A stretch of DNA of 64,000 nucleotides from contig JAKOWL010000209.1 in assembly GCA_029781535.1 (NCBI GenBank), positions 1-64,000 of the forward strand, given 5' to 3'. Made by a program: the position numbers and the translations under genes. The notes beneath the pieces were generated by a model. It worked only from the letters and a program-made list of their open reading frames with translations, ran no database searches and had not been told where the DNA came from. Within the stretch, counting starts at the first letter, position 1, and each line of letters starts with the position of its first letter. The stretch comes from Pseudomonadota bacterium (GTDB lineage Bacteria > Pseudomonadota > Gammaproteobacteria > Burkholderiales > Methylophilaceae). Of this stretch, positions 52,141-62,978 are shown in pieces.

Positions 52141-54048
52141 TTAATCTACTGGCGGCAATGCTTCAAGCTGTGTCTGTAAATCCAGCCATTGCATCTCCAG
52201 CGTTTCTATCTCATCATTGACCGCGGCTTGCCGTATCAGCAAAGTCTGAAGCTCATCCCGTCTCGATTGCTCGTACAGACTGTTATCGGCAGCCCGCGTA
52301 TCCAGCAAGTTCTTTTCGGCATGCAATTTGGCTAACGTTACTTCTGCAGTCTCGATCGCCTTGACGATAGGGCGACGGGCGGCGATGCGCGCCTGCCTAT
52401 CAGCCTTGTTCTGCGCATAAGACGATGCCCTGGAAGGTGCGTCCTGCTTGGCTTCCAGGGCGGCTGTTTTTTGCTGTGCCTTTTGATTAGACAGCCATTG
52501 CTTATAATCGTCCAGATCACCATCAAACTCTTGGACACGACCATCAGTCACCAGCAGGAACTGGTCACAAGTGGCGCGCAGCAATGCCCTGTCATGCGAA
52601 ACGATGATGACGCCGCCTGTGAAATCCTGCAAGGCAAAACTCAAGGCATCGCGCATATCCAGGTCCAGATGGTTGGTTGGTTCATCCAGCAGTAGCAGAT
52701 TCGGCTGATGCCAGATCAACAACGCCAACGCCAGACGTGATTTCTCGCCGCCGGAAAAATGTTCGCAAGGGGTTTTTGCCATATCCCCACGGAAATCAAA
52801 ACCGCCCAGATAATCCAGATGATCTTGCTCGCGCGTAGCCGGGTCAAGCCGCTGCATATGCTGCAACGGGGACTCGTTGAGCCGCAACTGCTCCAGTTGA
52901 TGTTGCGCAAAGTAACCGATATTCAGATCCTTGGCATCGGTACGCGTCCCCTGCCCCGCCTTGAGTTCTCCTGCCAGCAGCTTCATCAAAGTGGATTTGC
53001 CTGCGCCATTTTTGCCTAACAGGCCGATGCGCTGGCCAGGTCGTATCGTGAGCTGGACACCCTGCAGAATGGGTTTGTCAACATAACCCGCACTGACTTT
53101 ATCCAACACTGTCAGCGGGTCAGGCAATGCCTTGGGTGGCTTGAAGCTGAAACTGAATGGGGTATCCACATGTGCGGCAGCAACGCGCTCCATCCTTTCC
53201 AGCGCCTTGATTCGACTTTGTGCCTGCCGAGCCTTGGTAGCCTGTACGCGAAAACGGTCGATATAACTTTGCAGATGCGCCACCTTGCGCTGCTGCCTCT
53301 CGAACATCGCCTGCTGCAAAGCCAGCTTTTCCGCGCGCTGACGTTCGAAATCACTATAACCGCCACGATAGAGCGTGATGCGCTGGCGCTCGATATGCAG
53401 TACGTTATCCACTACGTTATCGAGAAAATCGCGGTCGTGCGAAATCAGCAACAGCGTACCGCGATAATCACGCAGCCAGCCTTCCAGCCAGATCACCGCA
53501 TCCAGATCCAGATGGTTGGTCGGCTCGTCCAATAGCAATACATCGCTGCGGCACATCAGCGCACGCGCCAGATTGAGCCGCATTCTCCAGCCGCCGGAAA
53601 AATCCCGTACCGGCCGGCTAAAATCTGCCTGTGCAAAACCAAGACCATCCAGCAGGCTGGCAGCACGTGCATATGCCGCATACCCGTCGATATCTGCCAA
53701 CCGATGATGCAGTTCTGCGATACGTTCCCCCTGATGCTCCACCTCTGCATGACTGAGCGCCGCCTGCACCTGCCGCAACTCGGCATCACCGTCCTGCGTA
53801 AACTCGATGGCCGCCTGATTCAGTGCCGGCGTCTCCTGTGCCACATGGGCAATCACCCATTGCGCGGGAATCTCCAGATCACCTTGCTCCTGATGCAGCT
53901 CGCCTCGCAGCAATGCGAACAGGCTGGATTTCCCTGTGCCGTTGGCGCCAGTCAATCCGACTTTCTGTCCTGGGTGCAACTGGAAGGAAGCCTCAACGAT
54001 CAGTGGTTTGGCGCCTCTGGCGAGGCTGATGTTTTTAAACTGGATCAA
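52141..54048 (-). CDS. ABC-F family ATPase (YheS-like)
   Basis: two Walker A (GANGTGKSS, GKNGAGKST) and two LDEPTNHLD motifs. Confidence 0.93.
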   Translation of the reverse strand: MIQFKNISLARGAKPLIVEASFQLHPGQKVGLTGANGTGKSSLFALLRGELHQEQGDLEIPAQWVIAHVAQETPALNQAAIEFTQDGDAELRQVQAALSHAEVEHQGERIAELHHRLADIDGYAAYARAASLLDGLGFAQADFSRPVRDFSGGWRMRLNLARALMCRSDVLLLDEPTNHLDLDAVIWLEGWLRDYRGTLLLISHDRDFLDNVVDNVLHIERQRITLYRGGYSDFERQRAEKLALQQAMFERQQRKVAHLQSYIDRFRVQATKARQAQSRIKALERMERVAAAHVDTPFSFSFKPPKALPDPLTVLDKVSAGYVDKPILQGVQLTIRPGQRIGLLGKNGAGKSTLMKLLAGELKAGQGTRTDAKDLNIGYFAQHQLEQLRLNESPLQHMQRLDPATREQDHLDYLGGFDFRGDMAKTPCEHFSGGEKSRLALALLIWHQPNLLLLDEPTNHLDLDMRDALSFALQDFTGGVIIVSHDRALLRATCDQFLLVTDGRVQEFDGDLDDYKQWLSNQKAQQKTAALEAKQDAPSRASSYAQNKADRQARIAARRPIVKAIETAEVTLAKLHAEKNLLDTRAADNSLYEQSRRDELQTLLIRQAAVNDEIETLEMQWLDLQTQLEALPPVD

Positions 54049-54185
54049 GTCTTTCTCTGTCTTTTAAAACGGGATGTGTCAGCGGCTGTACACAAAAGGC
54101 GTTATTCTAACGAAAACCGGCGCAAAAAACGCTGGAAACTGATGACTTATGCAGTAAAATAGCCCCGAAACCTTAAAGCCCCAAC

Positions 54186-57100
54186 ATGATCATAAAGTCT
54201 TTCCGCCGGATACTTCGTTACGCTTCAATCTTACTTGCGACAGCCGCCATTATAGTACTGGGGGGCTACCTGACCTTGCAGTTCTATTTGTTGCCTAACA
54301 TCCATCAATATAAAGATGAGATAGCCGCCAGGGTGTCCAAGGTTGCCCAACAAAAAATCGCTATCGGCGACATTCGTGCCACATGGGATCATGTACGGCC
54401 GATACTTGCGGTCAGCCAGATCACTGTCTATGACACAAAGGATCGCCCTGCACTGGAATTCGAGCACATCATTGCCACTCTCTCATGGAAAAGCCTCTCC
54501 AGCCTGCAGCCACGGCTTTCCAACCTGACCATCCTTTCGCCTCAGTTAGTGGTAAGGCGCGAAACCAATGGGGACGTGTTCGTGGCAGGCATCCCGCTGA
54601 GCGGCAAAAGCAATCCGGAGCTGGCCAATTGGCTCCTGAGACAAGGTGAAATCAACATCAAGGATGCAAGCGTCATCTGGCAAGACGATTTTAGAAAAGC
54701 ACCAGCGCTTTCTCTGAACAAACTGGATTTTCGCCTTGACCGTCCGATACTGAGCCGGATTACAGGACAACACGAGTTTACCTTGCATGCAACGCCTTCG
54801 CTTGGCACTACACACCCAATCGATATCAATGGCCGCTTTTATGGCAACGATGTCAGTAAAACTGCCAGCTGGCATGGGGATATTCATGCCAAGCTGATTG
54901 ATACTGACTTATCCGTCTGGAAACAATGGCTGGATTACCCGTTCAATTTACAGTCAGGCTACGGCACCGCCAGTCTAAGCCTGCACTTTGATGAGAACAG
55001 AATCGACAAAATCCAATCCGACGTTGCCTTGCGTGATGTCAGCAGTCTACTCAAGCAGCAAAACAAGTTGCTGACCTTAAATCGCCTTGCCGGGCAATTA
55101 AGCCTCCTGCGGACAAAAAACACCTCCACTTTCGAAGCGGACAACATCCAGCTGACCACAAGTAATGGACTTAATATCCAGCAAGGTTATGTACGCTTTA
55201 CCAACACCATTTCGAATGGCCAGCCAAGCATGAACGCCATACTGAAGCTGGATACGGTACGCCTGGAATCCTTACGGGAATTTGCCGGCTACTTCCCTAT
55301 TCCGGCCAACAGAATGCAGCAATTGGAAAACATGGCTCCCAGTGGCTTATTGACCAAATTGGACTTGCGCTGGCAAGGTAACAGCTCCACTACCCTGACT
55401 TATGGCATCAATACCCAGTTCAGCGACCTCTCGATCAAGGCTTACGAAAAAATTCCCGGCATCTCCAAATTGACGGGAAATATACAAGCAGATGAAAAAC
55501 ATGGGATTTTAAAATTAGACAGCCAGCAGGCTGTTCTGGACTTAAAGGACATTCTGCGCTGGCCAGTGCCCCTTGATGTGCTTAAAGGGGATATTCTGTG
55601 GCAACAAAACGACAGCAACACAGTGATTACTACCGAGAATCTGCATCTAGCCAATGCGCATCTGGCGGGCAGGGTAAGTGCCAGCTACACGCATGATAGT
55701 AACAAGGGCGATTACCTGGACCTGGAGGGCAATTTTGGCAAGGGCAACGCCAAATACGCACCGTTCTATTACCCAATCATTTTAGGAGAAGCAACCCTGC
55801 ACTGGCTGGACACCTCGATTTTGAGCGGCAAAGCTGAAGACATCAAAGTCATTGTCAAGGGCAAACTGGCCGACTTCCCTTATGTGACCGCCAGCAATCA
55901 GCTCGATACCCAGAAGGGGCTATTCCGCGTTACCGCCAAGATCAGCGATGTGGAAATGGAATATGGAACCGGCTGGCCAAACATTCAGGGATTAGGGCTT
56001 GACATGCTGTTTGAGGGCAAACGCATGGAACTGAATGCGAACAAGGGGCATATTTTCCGCAATCAGGTCATCAAAAGCAGAACTGTCATCCCGCAACTCG
56101 ATGCGGACTCACCTATGCTGCTTATCAGCAGCGAAGTCACTGGTCCGGTAGAAGATGGGGTGCGATTCGTGAATGAAAGCCCGGTAAAACTCGTTACACA
56201 AGGCTTTACCGATACACTTAAGACAGCCGGCCAAGGCAAGCTGTTGCTTGACCTGAAAATCCCGATGCAGGATCTGGAATCGGCAAAATACAAAGGAATA
56301 TACACCGTCAGCAATGGCACCATTTTCGCCGACAAAGCCGCGGGGTTACCGCAGTTGAATAACATCAATGGCGCACTGAACTTTACAGAGAACAACCTTG
56401 CGGCTCAAAACATCAAGACCGAGATTCTGGGCGGCCCTGCACAGATCACCCTGAAAGCCGGGGCAGATAAGGCAATTCACGTGATGGCCAGCGGCCGGGT
56501 CAGCGATACAGGTATCAGACAGGCTGTAGACCACCCTCTGGCGCAAAAACTGCAAGGCAGCGTGGACTGGTCTGGCGAACTGAATGTCAAAAAACCATTG
56601 ATGGACGTCACTGTCAAATCCAATCTCAACGGGATGGCGATACAACTGCCCTCTCCAATCGGAAAGTCTGCAGATCAATCTTTGGCTTTCAGCCTCGTCA
56701 AAAAGCAGATTAGCGAGACGCGTGATTCGATCCAGGTCAATTACGGCAGTGCTATCTCCGGCATCCTGCTGCGCCAGCTGCAATCAGGTAATGCGCAGAT
56801 TGAGCGGGGGGATATTGCCGTCAACGCCCCCGTACAAACGCCTACTGAGAATGGGCTTACGGTCCGCGGAAAACTGGACGAACTCGATGCTGACGCCTGG
56901 CTGGAAGCACTTGGCAGCGGATCCAAAACCAATAAGGATGCGGCGCTGCCGATCCAAAAAGCTGATTTCTCAGTTCATAAATTCCATATTTATGGCCGTC
57001 AACTAAATGACCTGCACGTCGTCGCACACCCGGCCAACCGCGGCCTGAACATGAATATCGTCAGCAATGAAGTCAGCGGTGATGTAGATTGGCAATCTCA

Positions 57101-58043
57101 GGGGAACGGCAAAATTATCGCCCGACTCAAGCAACTCACTATCCCTTCCTCGCAGAACAGTAATCAAACTATCGAAACTGCCAGAGACATTCGTCCTAAG
57201 GACAAGTCTTATCCAGCGCTGGATGTCATCGCGGAAAATTTTCAGGTTGGTGAAAAACAGCTTGGCAAGTTAACATTGAACGCTTATGAGAATGGAGACG
57301 ACTGGGTCATCCAGAAACTGAATATTGCTAACAGCGATAGCACCTTGAATGCAGATGGTATCTGGCAAAACTGGACACACCACCCCAGCACCAATATCAA
57401 ATTCAGTCTGGTCGCCAATAACATCGGCAAAACGCTCAAGCGTTTTGGTCAAGCGGATATGGTAAAGGGCGGTGAAGCCGAAATGTCAGGCCAACTGCAA
57501 TGGCCGGGCAGTCCACAGGAATTTGACACAAGCGCATTGAGTGGGAATTTCACACTAGATGCTAAGAAAGGGCAAATACTGAAAGTTCAACCCGGGGTTG
57601 GCCGCTTGCTTGGCCTGCTCAGTTTGCAAAGCTTGCCCAGACGCCTGACGCTGGATTTTCGCGACTTATTCAGCGAAGGTTTCGCATTCGACCAGATCAG
57701 CGCTACCGCACAGATCAACAACGGTATCTTGCGCAGCAATGATTTCTTCATGACAGGGCCAGCCGCGGAAGCAAATATCAAGGGCGAGACCAACCTCAAG
57801 ACCGAGACGCAGAACCTGAATATCAAAGTGATGCCACATGTCAGCGACTCCCTATCGCTAGCCGCATTGGCCGGCGGCCCTATCGCGGGCGCAGCCGCAT
57901 TTGTTGCGCAAAAGATACTGAAAGACCCTCTTAACAAGATTGCCAGCTCAGAATACGTGATTACTGGCACCTGGAACAATCCGCAAGAGGTAAAATCAAA
58001 AAAGGATGATGATAAACTCAATAACAACAACCCATTGCAATAG
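54186..58043 (+). CDS. YhdP family (AsmA-like, TIGR02099) protein
   Basis: 1285 aa, N-terminal TM and C-terminal AsmA_2-like GPAAEANIKGETNLKTETQNLNIKVMP. Confidence 0.9.
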   Translation: MIIKSFRRILRYASILLATAAIIVLGGYLTLQFYLLPNIHQYKDEIAARVSKVAQQKIAIGDIRATWDHVRPILAVSQITVYDTKDRPALEFEHIIATLSWKSLSSLQPRLSNLTILSPQLVVRRETNGDVFVAGIPLSGKSNPELANWLLRQGEINIKDASVIWQDDFRKAPALSLNKLDFRLDRPILSRITGQHEFTLHATPSLGTTHPIDINGRFYGNDVSKTASWHGDIHAKLIDTDLSVWKQWLDYPFNLQSGYGTASLSLHFDENRIDKIQSDVALRDVSSLLKQQNKLLTLNRLAGQLSLLRTKNTSTFEADNIQLTTSNGLNIQQGYVRFTNTISNGQPSMNAILKLDTVRLESLREFAGYFPIPANRMQQLENMAPSGLLTKLDLRWQGNSSTTLTYGINTQFSDLSIKAYEKIPGISKLTGNIQADEKHGILKLDSQQAVLDLKDILRWPVPLDVLKGDILWQQNDSNTVITTENLHLANAHLAGRVSASYTHDSNKGDYLDLEGNFGKGNAKYAPFYYPIILGEATLHWLDTSILSGKAEDIKVIVKGKLADFPYVTASNQLDTQKGLFRVTAKISDVEMEYGTGWPNIQGLGLDMLFEGKRMELNANKGHIFRNQVIKSRTVIPQLDADSPMLLISSEVTGPVEDGVRFVNESPVKLVTQGFTDTLKTAGQGKLLLDLKIPMQDLESAKYKGIYTVSNGTIFADKAAGLPQLNNINGALNFTENNLAAQNIKTEILGGPAQITLKAGADKAIHVMASGRVSDTGIRQAVDHPLAQKLQGSVDWSGELNVKKPLMDVTVKSNLNGMAIQLPSPIGKSADQSLAFSLVKKQISETRDSIQVNYGSAISGILLRQLQSGNAQIERGDIAVNAPVQTPTENGLTVRGKLDELDADAWLEALGSGSKTNKDAALPIQKADFSVHKFHIYGRQLNDLHVVAHPANRGLNMNIVSNEVSGDVDWQSQGNGKIIARLKQLTIPSSQNSNQTIETARDIRPKDKSYPALDVIAENFQVGEKQLGKLTLNAYENGDDWVIQKLNIANSDSTLNADGIWQNWTHHPSTNIKFSLVANNIGKTLKRFGQADMVKGGEAEMSGQLQWPGSPQEFDTSALSGNFTLDAKKGQILKVQPGVGRLLGLLSLQSLPRRLTLDFRDLFSEGFAFDQISATAQINNGILRSNDFFMTGPAAEANIKGETNLKTETQNLNIKVMPHVSDSLSLAALAGGPIAGAAAFVAQKILKDPLNKIASSEYVITGTWNNPQEVKSKKDDDKLNNNNPLQ

Positions 58044-58051
58044 GTAAGCAC

Positions 58052-58903
58052 ATGAAACCAAACACCACTCGTAGCGCCCCGGCTAAAAAAACGCAAACCG
58101 TGCGTGTAGCCGGCATACAAATGGCATCCAGCCCACAAGTCAGCTCCAATCTTATCGAGGCCGAGCGCCTGATTGACATGGCAGCTGCAAAAGGTGCGCA
58201 AATCGTCGTGCTGCCTGAGTACTTCGGCATCATGGGAGCAAAAGACGCCGATAAGGTTGCCGTGCGCGAAAAACCAAACGAAGGACCGATTCAGCAATTC
58301 CTGTCACGCAAAGCACGTGAGCACAAGATCTGGATTATTGGTGCAGGAGTGCCTTTGGTGAGCAACTTTCCTAACAAGGTGCGTAATAGCTGCCTTGTAT
58401 ATAACGACAAGGGCGTACAAGTTGCCCGCTATGACAAAATCCATCTATTCGGCTTGGATTTGGGCTCAGAACACTATCACGAGGAAAACACGATCGAATC
58501 AGGTAACGAGGTCGTTGTCGTTGATACACCCTTTGGCAAGATTGGTTTGTCTATCTGTTACGACTTACGCTTCCCCGAGCTATACCGGGCGATGGGGCAA
58601 GTCGATATCATCGTTGTACCAGCAGCTTTCACCGAAACCACTGGCAAAGCCCATTGGGAGAGCCTGATTCGCGCTCGCGCGATTGAGAACCTGTGCTATG
58701 TCATCGCTCCGGCACAAGGCGGCTATCATATATCCGGGCGTGAAACACATGGCAATAGCATGATCGTCGATCCATGGGGCGTGGTGCTGGACAGGCTATC
58801 TCGCGGCTCCGGTATCGTGATCGCCAACATCAACCGGGACTATCAAACCAGCCTGCGCAAAAGTCTGCCAGCACTCAAACACAAAACCATCAAGGCAATT
58901 TAA
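58052..58903 (+). CDS. carbon-nitrogen hydrolase (Nit family amidase)
   Basis: Glu-Lys-Cys catalytic pattern VVLPEYFGIMG, YDKIHLF, LSICYDLRFPELYR. Confidence 0.93.
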   Translation: MKPNTTRSAPAKKTQTVRVAGIQMASSPQVSSNLIEAERLIDMAAAKGAQIVVLPEYFGIMGAKDADKVAVREKPNEGPIQQFLSRKAREHKIWIIGAGVPLVSNFPNKVRNSCLVYNDKGVQVARYDKIHLFGLDLGSEHYHEENTIESGNEVVVVDTPFGKIGLSICYDLRFPELYRAMGQVDIIVVPAAFTETTGKAHWESLIRARAIENLCYVIAPAQGGYHISGRETHGNSMIVDPWGVVLDRLSRGSGIVIANINRDYQTSLRKSLPALKHKTIKAI

Positions 58904-58935
58904 TAAGCATTGTTGCCAGATTCTGCAGAACTTAC

Positions 58936-58976
58936 TTAAAGACACTGCAACAAACAGTCTGCTATAGTGTCTTTAA
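58936..58976. repeat. 11-bp perfect inverted repeat upstream of tldD
   Basis: TTAAAGACACT-N19-AGTGTCTTTAA. Confidence 0.8.
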
Positions 58977-58996
58977 TGGTAACAATGATTTAACTT

Positions 58997-60436
58997 ATGC
59001 AGCCCGATACCCTTAACATCGCCCAAAGCACCCTGCTCACAGCAGCAGGCCTCACGCCGACATCACTGCAAGGTGTGCTGGACAGCATTCTCAGCCACAA
59101 GGTCGATTATGCAGACCTGTACTTCCAATATACCCGTTCAGAGAGCTGGGGGCTGGAAGAAGGCCAGGTCAAATCCGGCAACTTCAGCATAGACCAGGGT
59201 GTAGGTGTACGTGCGGTCAGCGGCGAGAAAACCGCCTTCGCCTACTCCGATGACATCAACCTGCCCGCTTTGCAGCAAGCCGCAGCGGCGACCAGATCCA
59301 TTGCCGCAATGGGCGGCGAACAGACAGCCAAAAGCATCATCGCACGTCCATCACAGGCATTGTATGTGCCTCATGATCCAATCGCATCTCTCTCTGCCGA
59401 TGCCAAGGTCAAATTGCTAGAACGGCTGGAACGCTTTGCCAAAGCTATTGACCCGCGCGTGACGCAGGTCATGGCCAGTATCGCCGGAGAATATGATGTC
59501 GTACTAGTTGCCCGCAGTGACGGTGTGATGGCCGCCGACATTCGCCCGCTGGTACGCATTTCCGTGCAAGTGCATGTGGAACAGGATGGCCGCCGCGAGC
59601 AAGGCTCCTCCGGTGGCGGTGGCCGTTTCGACTACAGCTACTTCACGGACGAAGTATTACAGGACTATGCACAAAAGGCAGTGCATCAGGCACTGGTGAA
59701 TCTGGAAGCACGCCCCGCTCCGGCGGGCAGCATGACGGTGGTACTGGGTGCTGGCTGGCCCGGCATCTTGTTGCATGAGGCTATCGGCCATGGTCTGGAA
59801 GGTGACTTCAACCGCAAAGGCAGCAGCGCATTTTCCAACATGATAGGTAAACAGGTCGCGGCAAAAGGCATCACCATCGTGGACGATGGCACCATCATGC
59901 ATCGCCGCGGTTCTCTCAGCATTGACGATGAAGGCAACGTGCCTGAGCAGACCGTGCTGATTGAGAACGGCATATTGCGCGGCTATATCCAGGACAGCCT
60001 GAACGCCCGCCTGATGGGCATGGGCGTCACCGGAAACGCACGCCGTGAAAGCTATGCCCATATCCCCATGCCGCGCATGACCAACACCTATATGATGAAC
60101 GGCAACAAAGACCCTGCGGAGATCATCAAGTCTGTCAAGAAAGGCCTGTACGCGGCCAACTTTGGTGGCGGCCAGGTAGATATCACTAGCGGCAAGTTCG
60201 TGTTCAGCGCCGCTGAAGCCTACATGATCGAAGATGGCAAGATCACCTACCCCGTCAAAGGTGCCACACTGATTGGCAACGGGCCGGACGTCCTCACCAA
60301 GGTCAGCATGGTGGGCAACGACATGGCGCTCGACAGCGGTGTCGGTACCTGCGGCAAGGAAGGACAAAGCGTTCCTGTTGGGGTTGGACAACCCACTCTC
60401 AAGATAGACGGTTTGACAGTAGGCGGCACGATTTAA
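58997..60436 (+). CDS. tldD: metalloprotease TldD
   Basis: [27 protein letters not shown]. Confidence 0.96.
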   Translation: MQPDTLNIAQSTLLTAAGLTPTSLQGVLDSILSHKVDYADLYFQYTRSESWGLEEGQVKSGNFSIDQGVGVRAVSGEKTAFAYSDDINLPALQQAAAATRSIAAMGGEQTAKSIIARPSQALYVPHDPIASLSADAKVKLLERLERFAKAIDPRVTQVMASIAGEYDVVLVARSDGVMAADIRPLVRISVQVHVEQDGRREQGSSGGGGRFDYSYFTDEVLQDYAQKAVHQALVNLEARPAPAGSMTVVLGAGWPGILLHEAIGHGLEGDFNRKGSSAFSNMIGKQVAAKGITIVDDGTIMHRRGSLSIDDEGNVPEQTVLIENGILRGYIQDSLNARLMGMGVTGNARRESYAHIPMPRMTNTYMMNGNKDPAEIIKSVKKGLYAANFGGGQVDITSGKFVFSAAEAYMIEDGKITYPVKGATLIGNGPDVLTKVSMVGNDMALDSGVGTCGKEGQSVPVGVGQPTLKIDGLTVGGTI

Positions 60437-60500
60437 TATCATAGACATAGTCGGCCACAAGCCACTTAATTTTTAGCACACTCTTTACGAAGGAGCATCT

Positions 60501-60827
60501 ATGGCAACCACCAAAACTACCACAACAGCAGCACCCAAAAAAGCGGCTGCACCTAAAGCCGAAGTTGCACCGAAAGCTGCGGCTGCACCTAAAGCTGAAA
60601 TTGCAACTAAAGCTGCAGCTGCACCAAAAGCTGTAGCTGAAAAGAAACCTGCCGCCAAAAAAGCCAGCACAAAAAAAACCGCAACCGCGAACAGCCCATT
60701 CGAGCGTTATAAAATGATCGAAGTTGCTGCCTATTACCTGGCTGAGAGAGATGGCTTCAAAGGCTACGCAGCTGACTACTGGATAACAGCAGAACAAGAA
60801 ATAGAAAAGAAACTGACCGGCAAATAG
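60501..60827 (+). CDS. DUF2934-type protein with Ala/Lys/Pro-rich repeat N-terminus
   Basis: APKAEVAPKAAAAPKAEIATKAAAAPKAVAEKK then IEVAAYYLAERDGFKGYAADYWITAEQEIEK. Confidence 0.8.
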   Translation: MATTKTTTTAAPKKAAAPKAEVAPKAAAAPKAEIATKAAAAPKAVAEKKPAAKKASTKKTATANSPFERYKMIEVAAYYLAERDGFKGYAADYWITAEQEIEKKLTGK

Positions 60828-60832
60828 ATAAC

Positions 60833-60860
60833 AAAAAAGGCGCTTGAAGCGCCTTTTTTT
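60833..60860. terminator. bidirectional intrinsic terminator between the DUF2934 gene and efp
   Basis: AAAAAAGGCGCT-TGA-AGCGCCTTTTTTT. Confidence 0.9.
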
Positions 60861-60880
60861 AATGCCAGATAAGTTGCCTG

Positions 60881-61441
60881 TTATTTCATGACACGGTTGC
60901 GGTATTCACCGGTACGTGTGTCGATTTCGATCTTGTCGCCTTGGTTGCAGAACAAAGGCACGGCCACTTCGTAACCTGAAGCGATCTTCGCAGGTTTCAT
61001 CACTTTACCTGAGGTATCGCCTTTTACAGCTGGCTCAGTGTAGGTGATTTCGCGTACGACTGTGGTTGGCAGTTCGATGGAGATGGCTTTGCCGTTATAG
61101 AACTTCACCTCACATGGCATCGCATCTTCCAGGAAAGGCAACGCGTCAGCCATGTACTCTGCATCCACGTCATATTGATTGTACTCAGTATCCATGAATA
61201 CGTAGGTCGGGTCTGCGAAGTAAGAGTAAGTCACATCTTTCTTCTCCAGCACGATCACGTCAAACTTGTCTTGTGCACCATATACGTTCTCGCTTGGCGC
61301 TTCTGTCAGTAAGTTTTTCATTTTCATTTTCACCACGGCTGAGTTACGGCCGGATTTATTGTATTCGGTCTTGACGATCACCATCGGATCGTTACCGATC
61401 ATCACCACGTTACCAACGCGAAGTTCTTGTGCAATTTTCAT
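60881..61441 (-). CDS. efp: elongation factor P (Arg-32 type)
   Basis: [38 protein letters not shown], Arg at loop tip. Confidence 0.96.
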   Translation of the reverse strand: MKIAQELRVGNVVMIGNDPMVIVKTEYNKSGRNSAVVKMKMKNLLTEAPSENVYGAQDKFDVIVLEKKDVTYSYFADPTYVFMDTEYNQYDVDAEYMADALPFLEDAMPCEVKFYNGKAISIELPTTVVREITYTEPAVKGDTSGKVMKPAKIASGYEVAVPLFCNQGDKIEIDTRTGEYRNRVMK

Positions 61442-61486
61442 AGCTTGAATTCTTTAATAAATTGGGGGATAAAATCAAACCGCGCA

Positions 61487-62623
61487 TTATACGCGAGTTT
61501 CTCTTAAATTTTCAATAAAAAACACCAAGTTAGACACCAGATCCACCTGGCCGGCCAACTTGGCGGATTGCCGGGCGGTATCACGTTGGATATCCGGCAA
61601 ATATCGCAGATACTCACCGAAAACACTCGCATCACCCTGCCCTGTTGCCCAGTATTCATGTGCCTTGCGGATTAGCTGTTTCTGCCGGGAATCCGCATAG
61701 AACAACTCCAGGAACGCATTCAACTTATCCAGATGCGCATCTTCATCCTGCCGGTATGGCTGCCAGATGAAAGGTTTTTCTGCCCAGATGGCGCGTATCC
61801 AGCTGTCCTCACCCCGCACAAAATTCAGGTCGCAAATCCTCAACAGCGCATCGTAATCGTCCTGACTCAGAAAAGGCAAAATGATTACGACTAAGCTGCC
61901 TTTTATGTATTTGGCGCCTATATCTATTTTTTCAAGTCCAAAGAACGACTGAACTGCCGGAAACGAGATAGACGCAGAGATGTAAACCACACATTTCCAT
62001 GGTGCCTGCGAGAGCTGCCGCAACAACTCGCCGACAGGTGCATGCGGGTAGCAGAATAAAGAAAGTATCAGCGCCTCGCGCGTGTCATTAGCCAGACCAA
62101 TGCCCTGCAAGGCAAGCGGGACAAGGCTTACAGACCGGCTGCTCAATAATGACAAATTCAGTAGATTATTCTCGCGCAGCAATCCACCGGTCTTTTCAGT
62201 AAAGCCGGGATAGAAGAAATAGCGCCTGTGCTGCGTCGCGCCAAAGTTGGAATGCTGACCATGAAAGCCCTCAACCCACGGCTCGGCAGACAGGTACTCC
62301 AGATTCACCCATACCGTTTCAGCCGGCATGTGCGCCATATAAGCCTGCGGCAATTCACAGCCAAAAGCCTCGATCACCGCATCGGGATAGTCGGAAAACC
62401 GCGTTGCAACATTCCAGCGCACGATTCGAATCTTGTCGATGATTTGCGACATGTTCGATGCATCCAGATTGGGAATGATGCGGCTGGCAACCTGCAGGTC
62501 GTCCACGAACAATCTTACATCTACCCTATGCTCTGCCTGCAACTGTTTTGCCAAACGCCAACAGATACCGATGTCGCCAAAGTTATCGACGACTTTGCAA
62601 AAGACATCAAACCGCTTTGTCAC
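61487..62623 (-). CDS. earP: EF-P arginine rhamnosyltransferase
   Basis: DVFCKVVDNFGDIGICWRLAKQL, adjacent to Arg-type efp. Confidence 0.93.
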   Translation of the reverse strand: MTKRFDVFCKVVDNFGDIGICWRLAKQLQAEHRVDVRLFVDDLQVASRIIPNLDASNMSQIIDKIRIVRWNVATRFSDYPDAVIEAFGCELPQAYMAHMPAETVWVNLEYLSAEPWVEGFHGQHSNFGATQHRRYFFYPGFTEKTGGLLRENNLLNLSLLSSRSVSLVPLALQGIGLANDTREALILSLFCYPHAPVGELLRQLSQAPWKCVVYISASISFPAVQSFFGLEKIDIGAKYIKGSLVVIILPFLSQDDYDALLRICDLNFVRGEDSWIRAIWAEKPFIWQPYRQDEDAHLDKLNAFLELFYADSRQKQLIRKAHEYWATGQGDASVFGEYLRYLPDIQRDTARQSAKLAGQVDLVSNLVFFIENLRETRV

Positions 62624-62970
62624 AGCAAATTGACACCGAATTTAGCCATTACTAGGGCATAGAGATAAAAAACCACCAGCGTGATGACTACGCTCGCCAT
62701 TAACGTCGGCCAGAAGCCGATTTTTGACAGCAGGTATGGGAACAGCAGGAACATCAGCAGCGTAGGCAGCACATACCAGAAAGTGTACCAAGCATGGTTG
62801 GCGATCTTTTCGGCAGGCTGTTTTTCCACATACAGCCAAATCAGCGTCATCACAGTCACCATCGGTAATGCGGCGATCAGCCCGCCAAGCCTGTCACTTG
62901 CCTTGGCGGCCTCGGAGACCGCTACCACGACTGCAGCCGTAATCAGGTACTTGATGATGACAAAGCTCAT
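62620..62970 (-). CDS. GlpM/DUF3147 family membrane protein
   Basis: hydrophobic; VSEAAKASDRLGGLIAALPMVTVMTLIWLY. Confidence 0.75.
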   Translation of the reverse strand: MSFVIIKYLITAAVVVAVSEAAKASDRLGGLIAALPMVTVMTLIWLYVEKQPAEKIANHAWYTFWYVLPTLLMFLLFPYLLSKIGFWPTLMASVVITLVVFYLYALVMAKFGVNLL

Positions 62971-62978
62971 AGCCTCTC

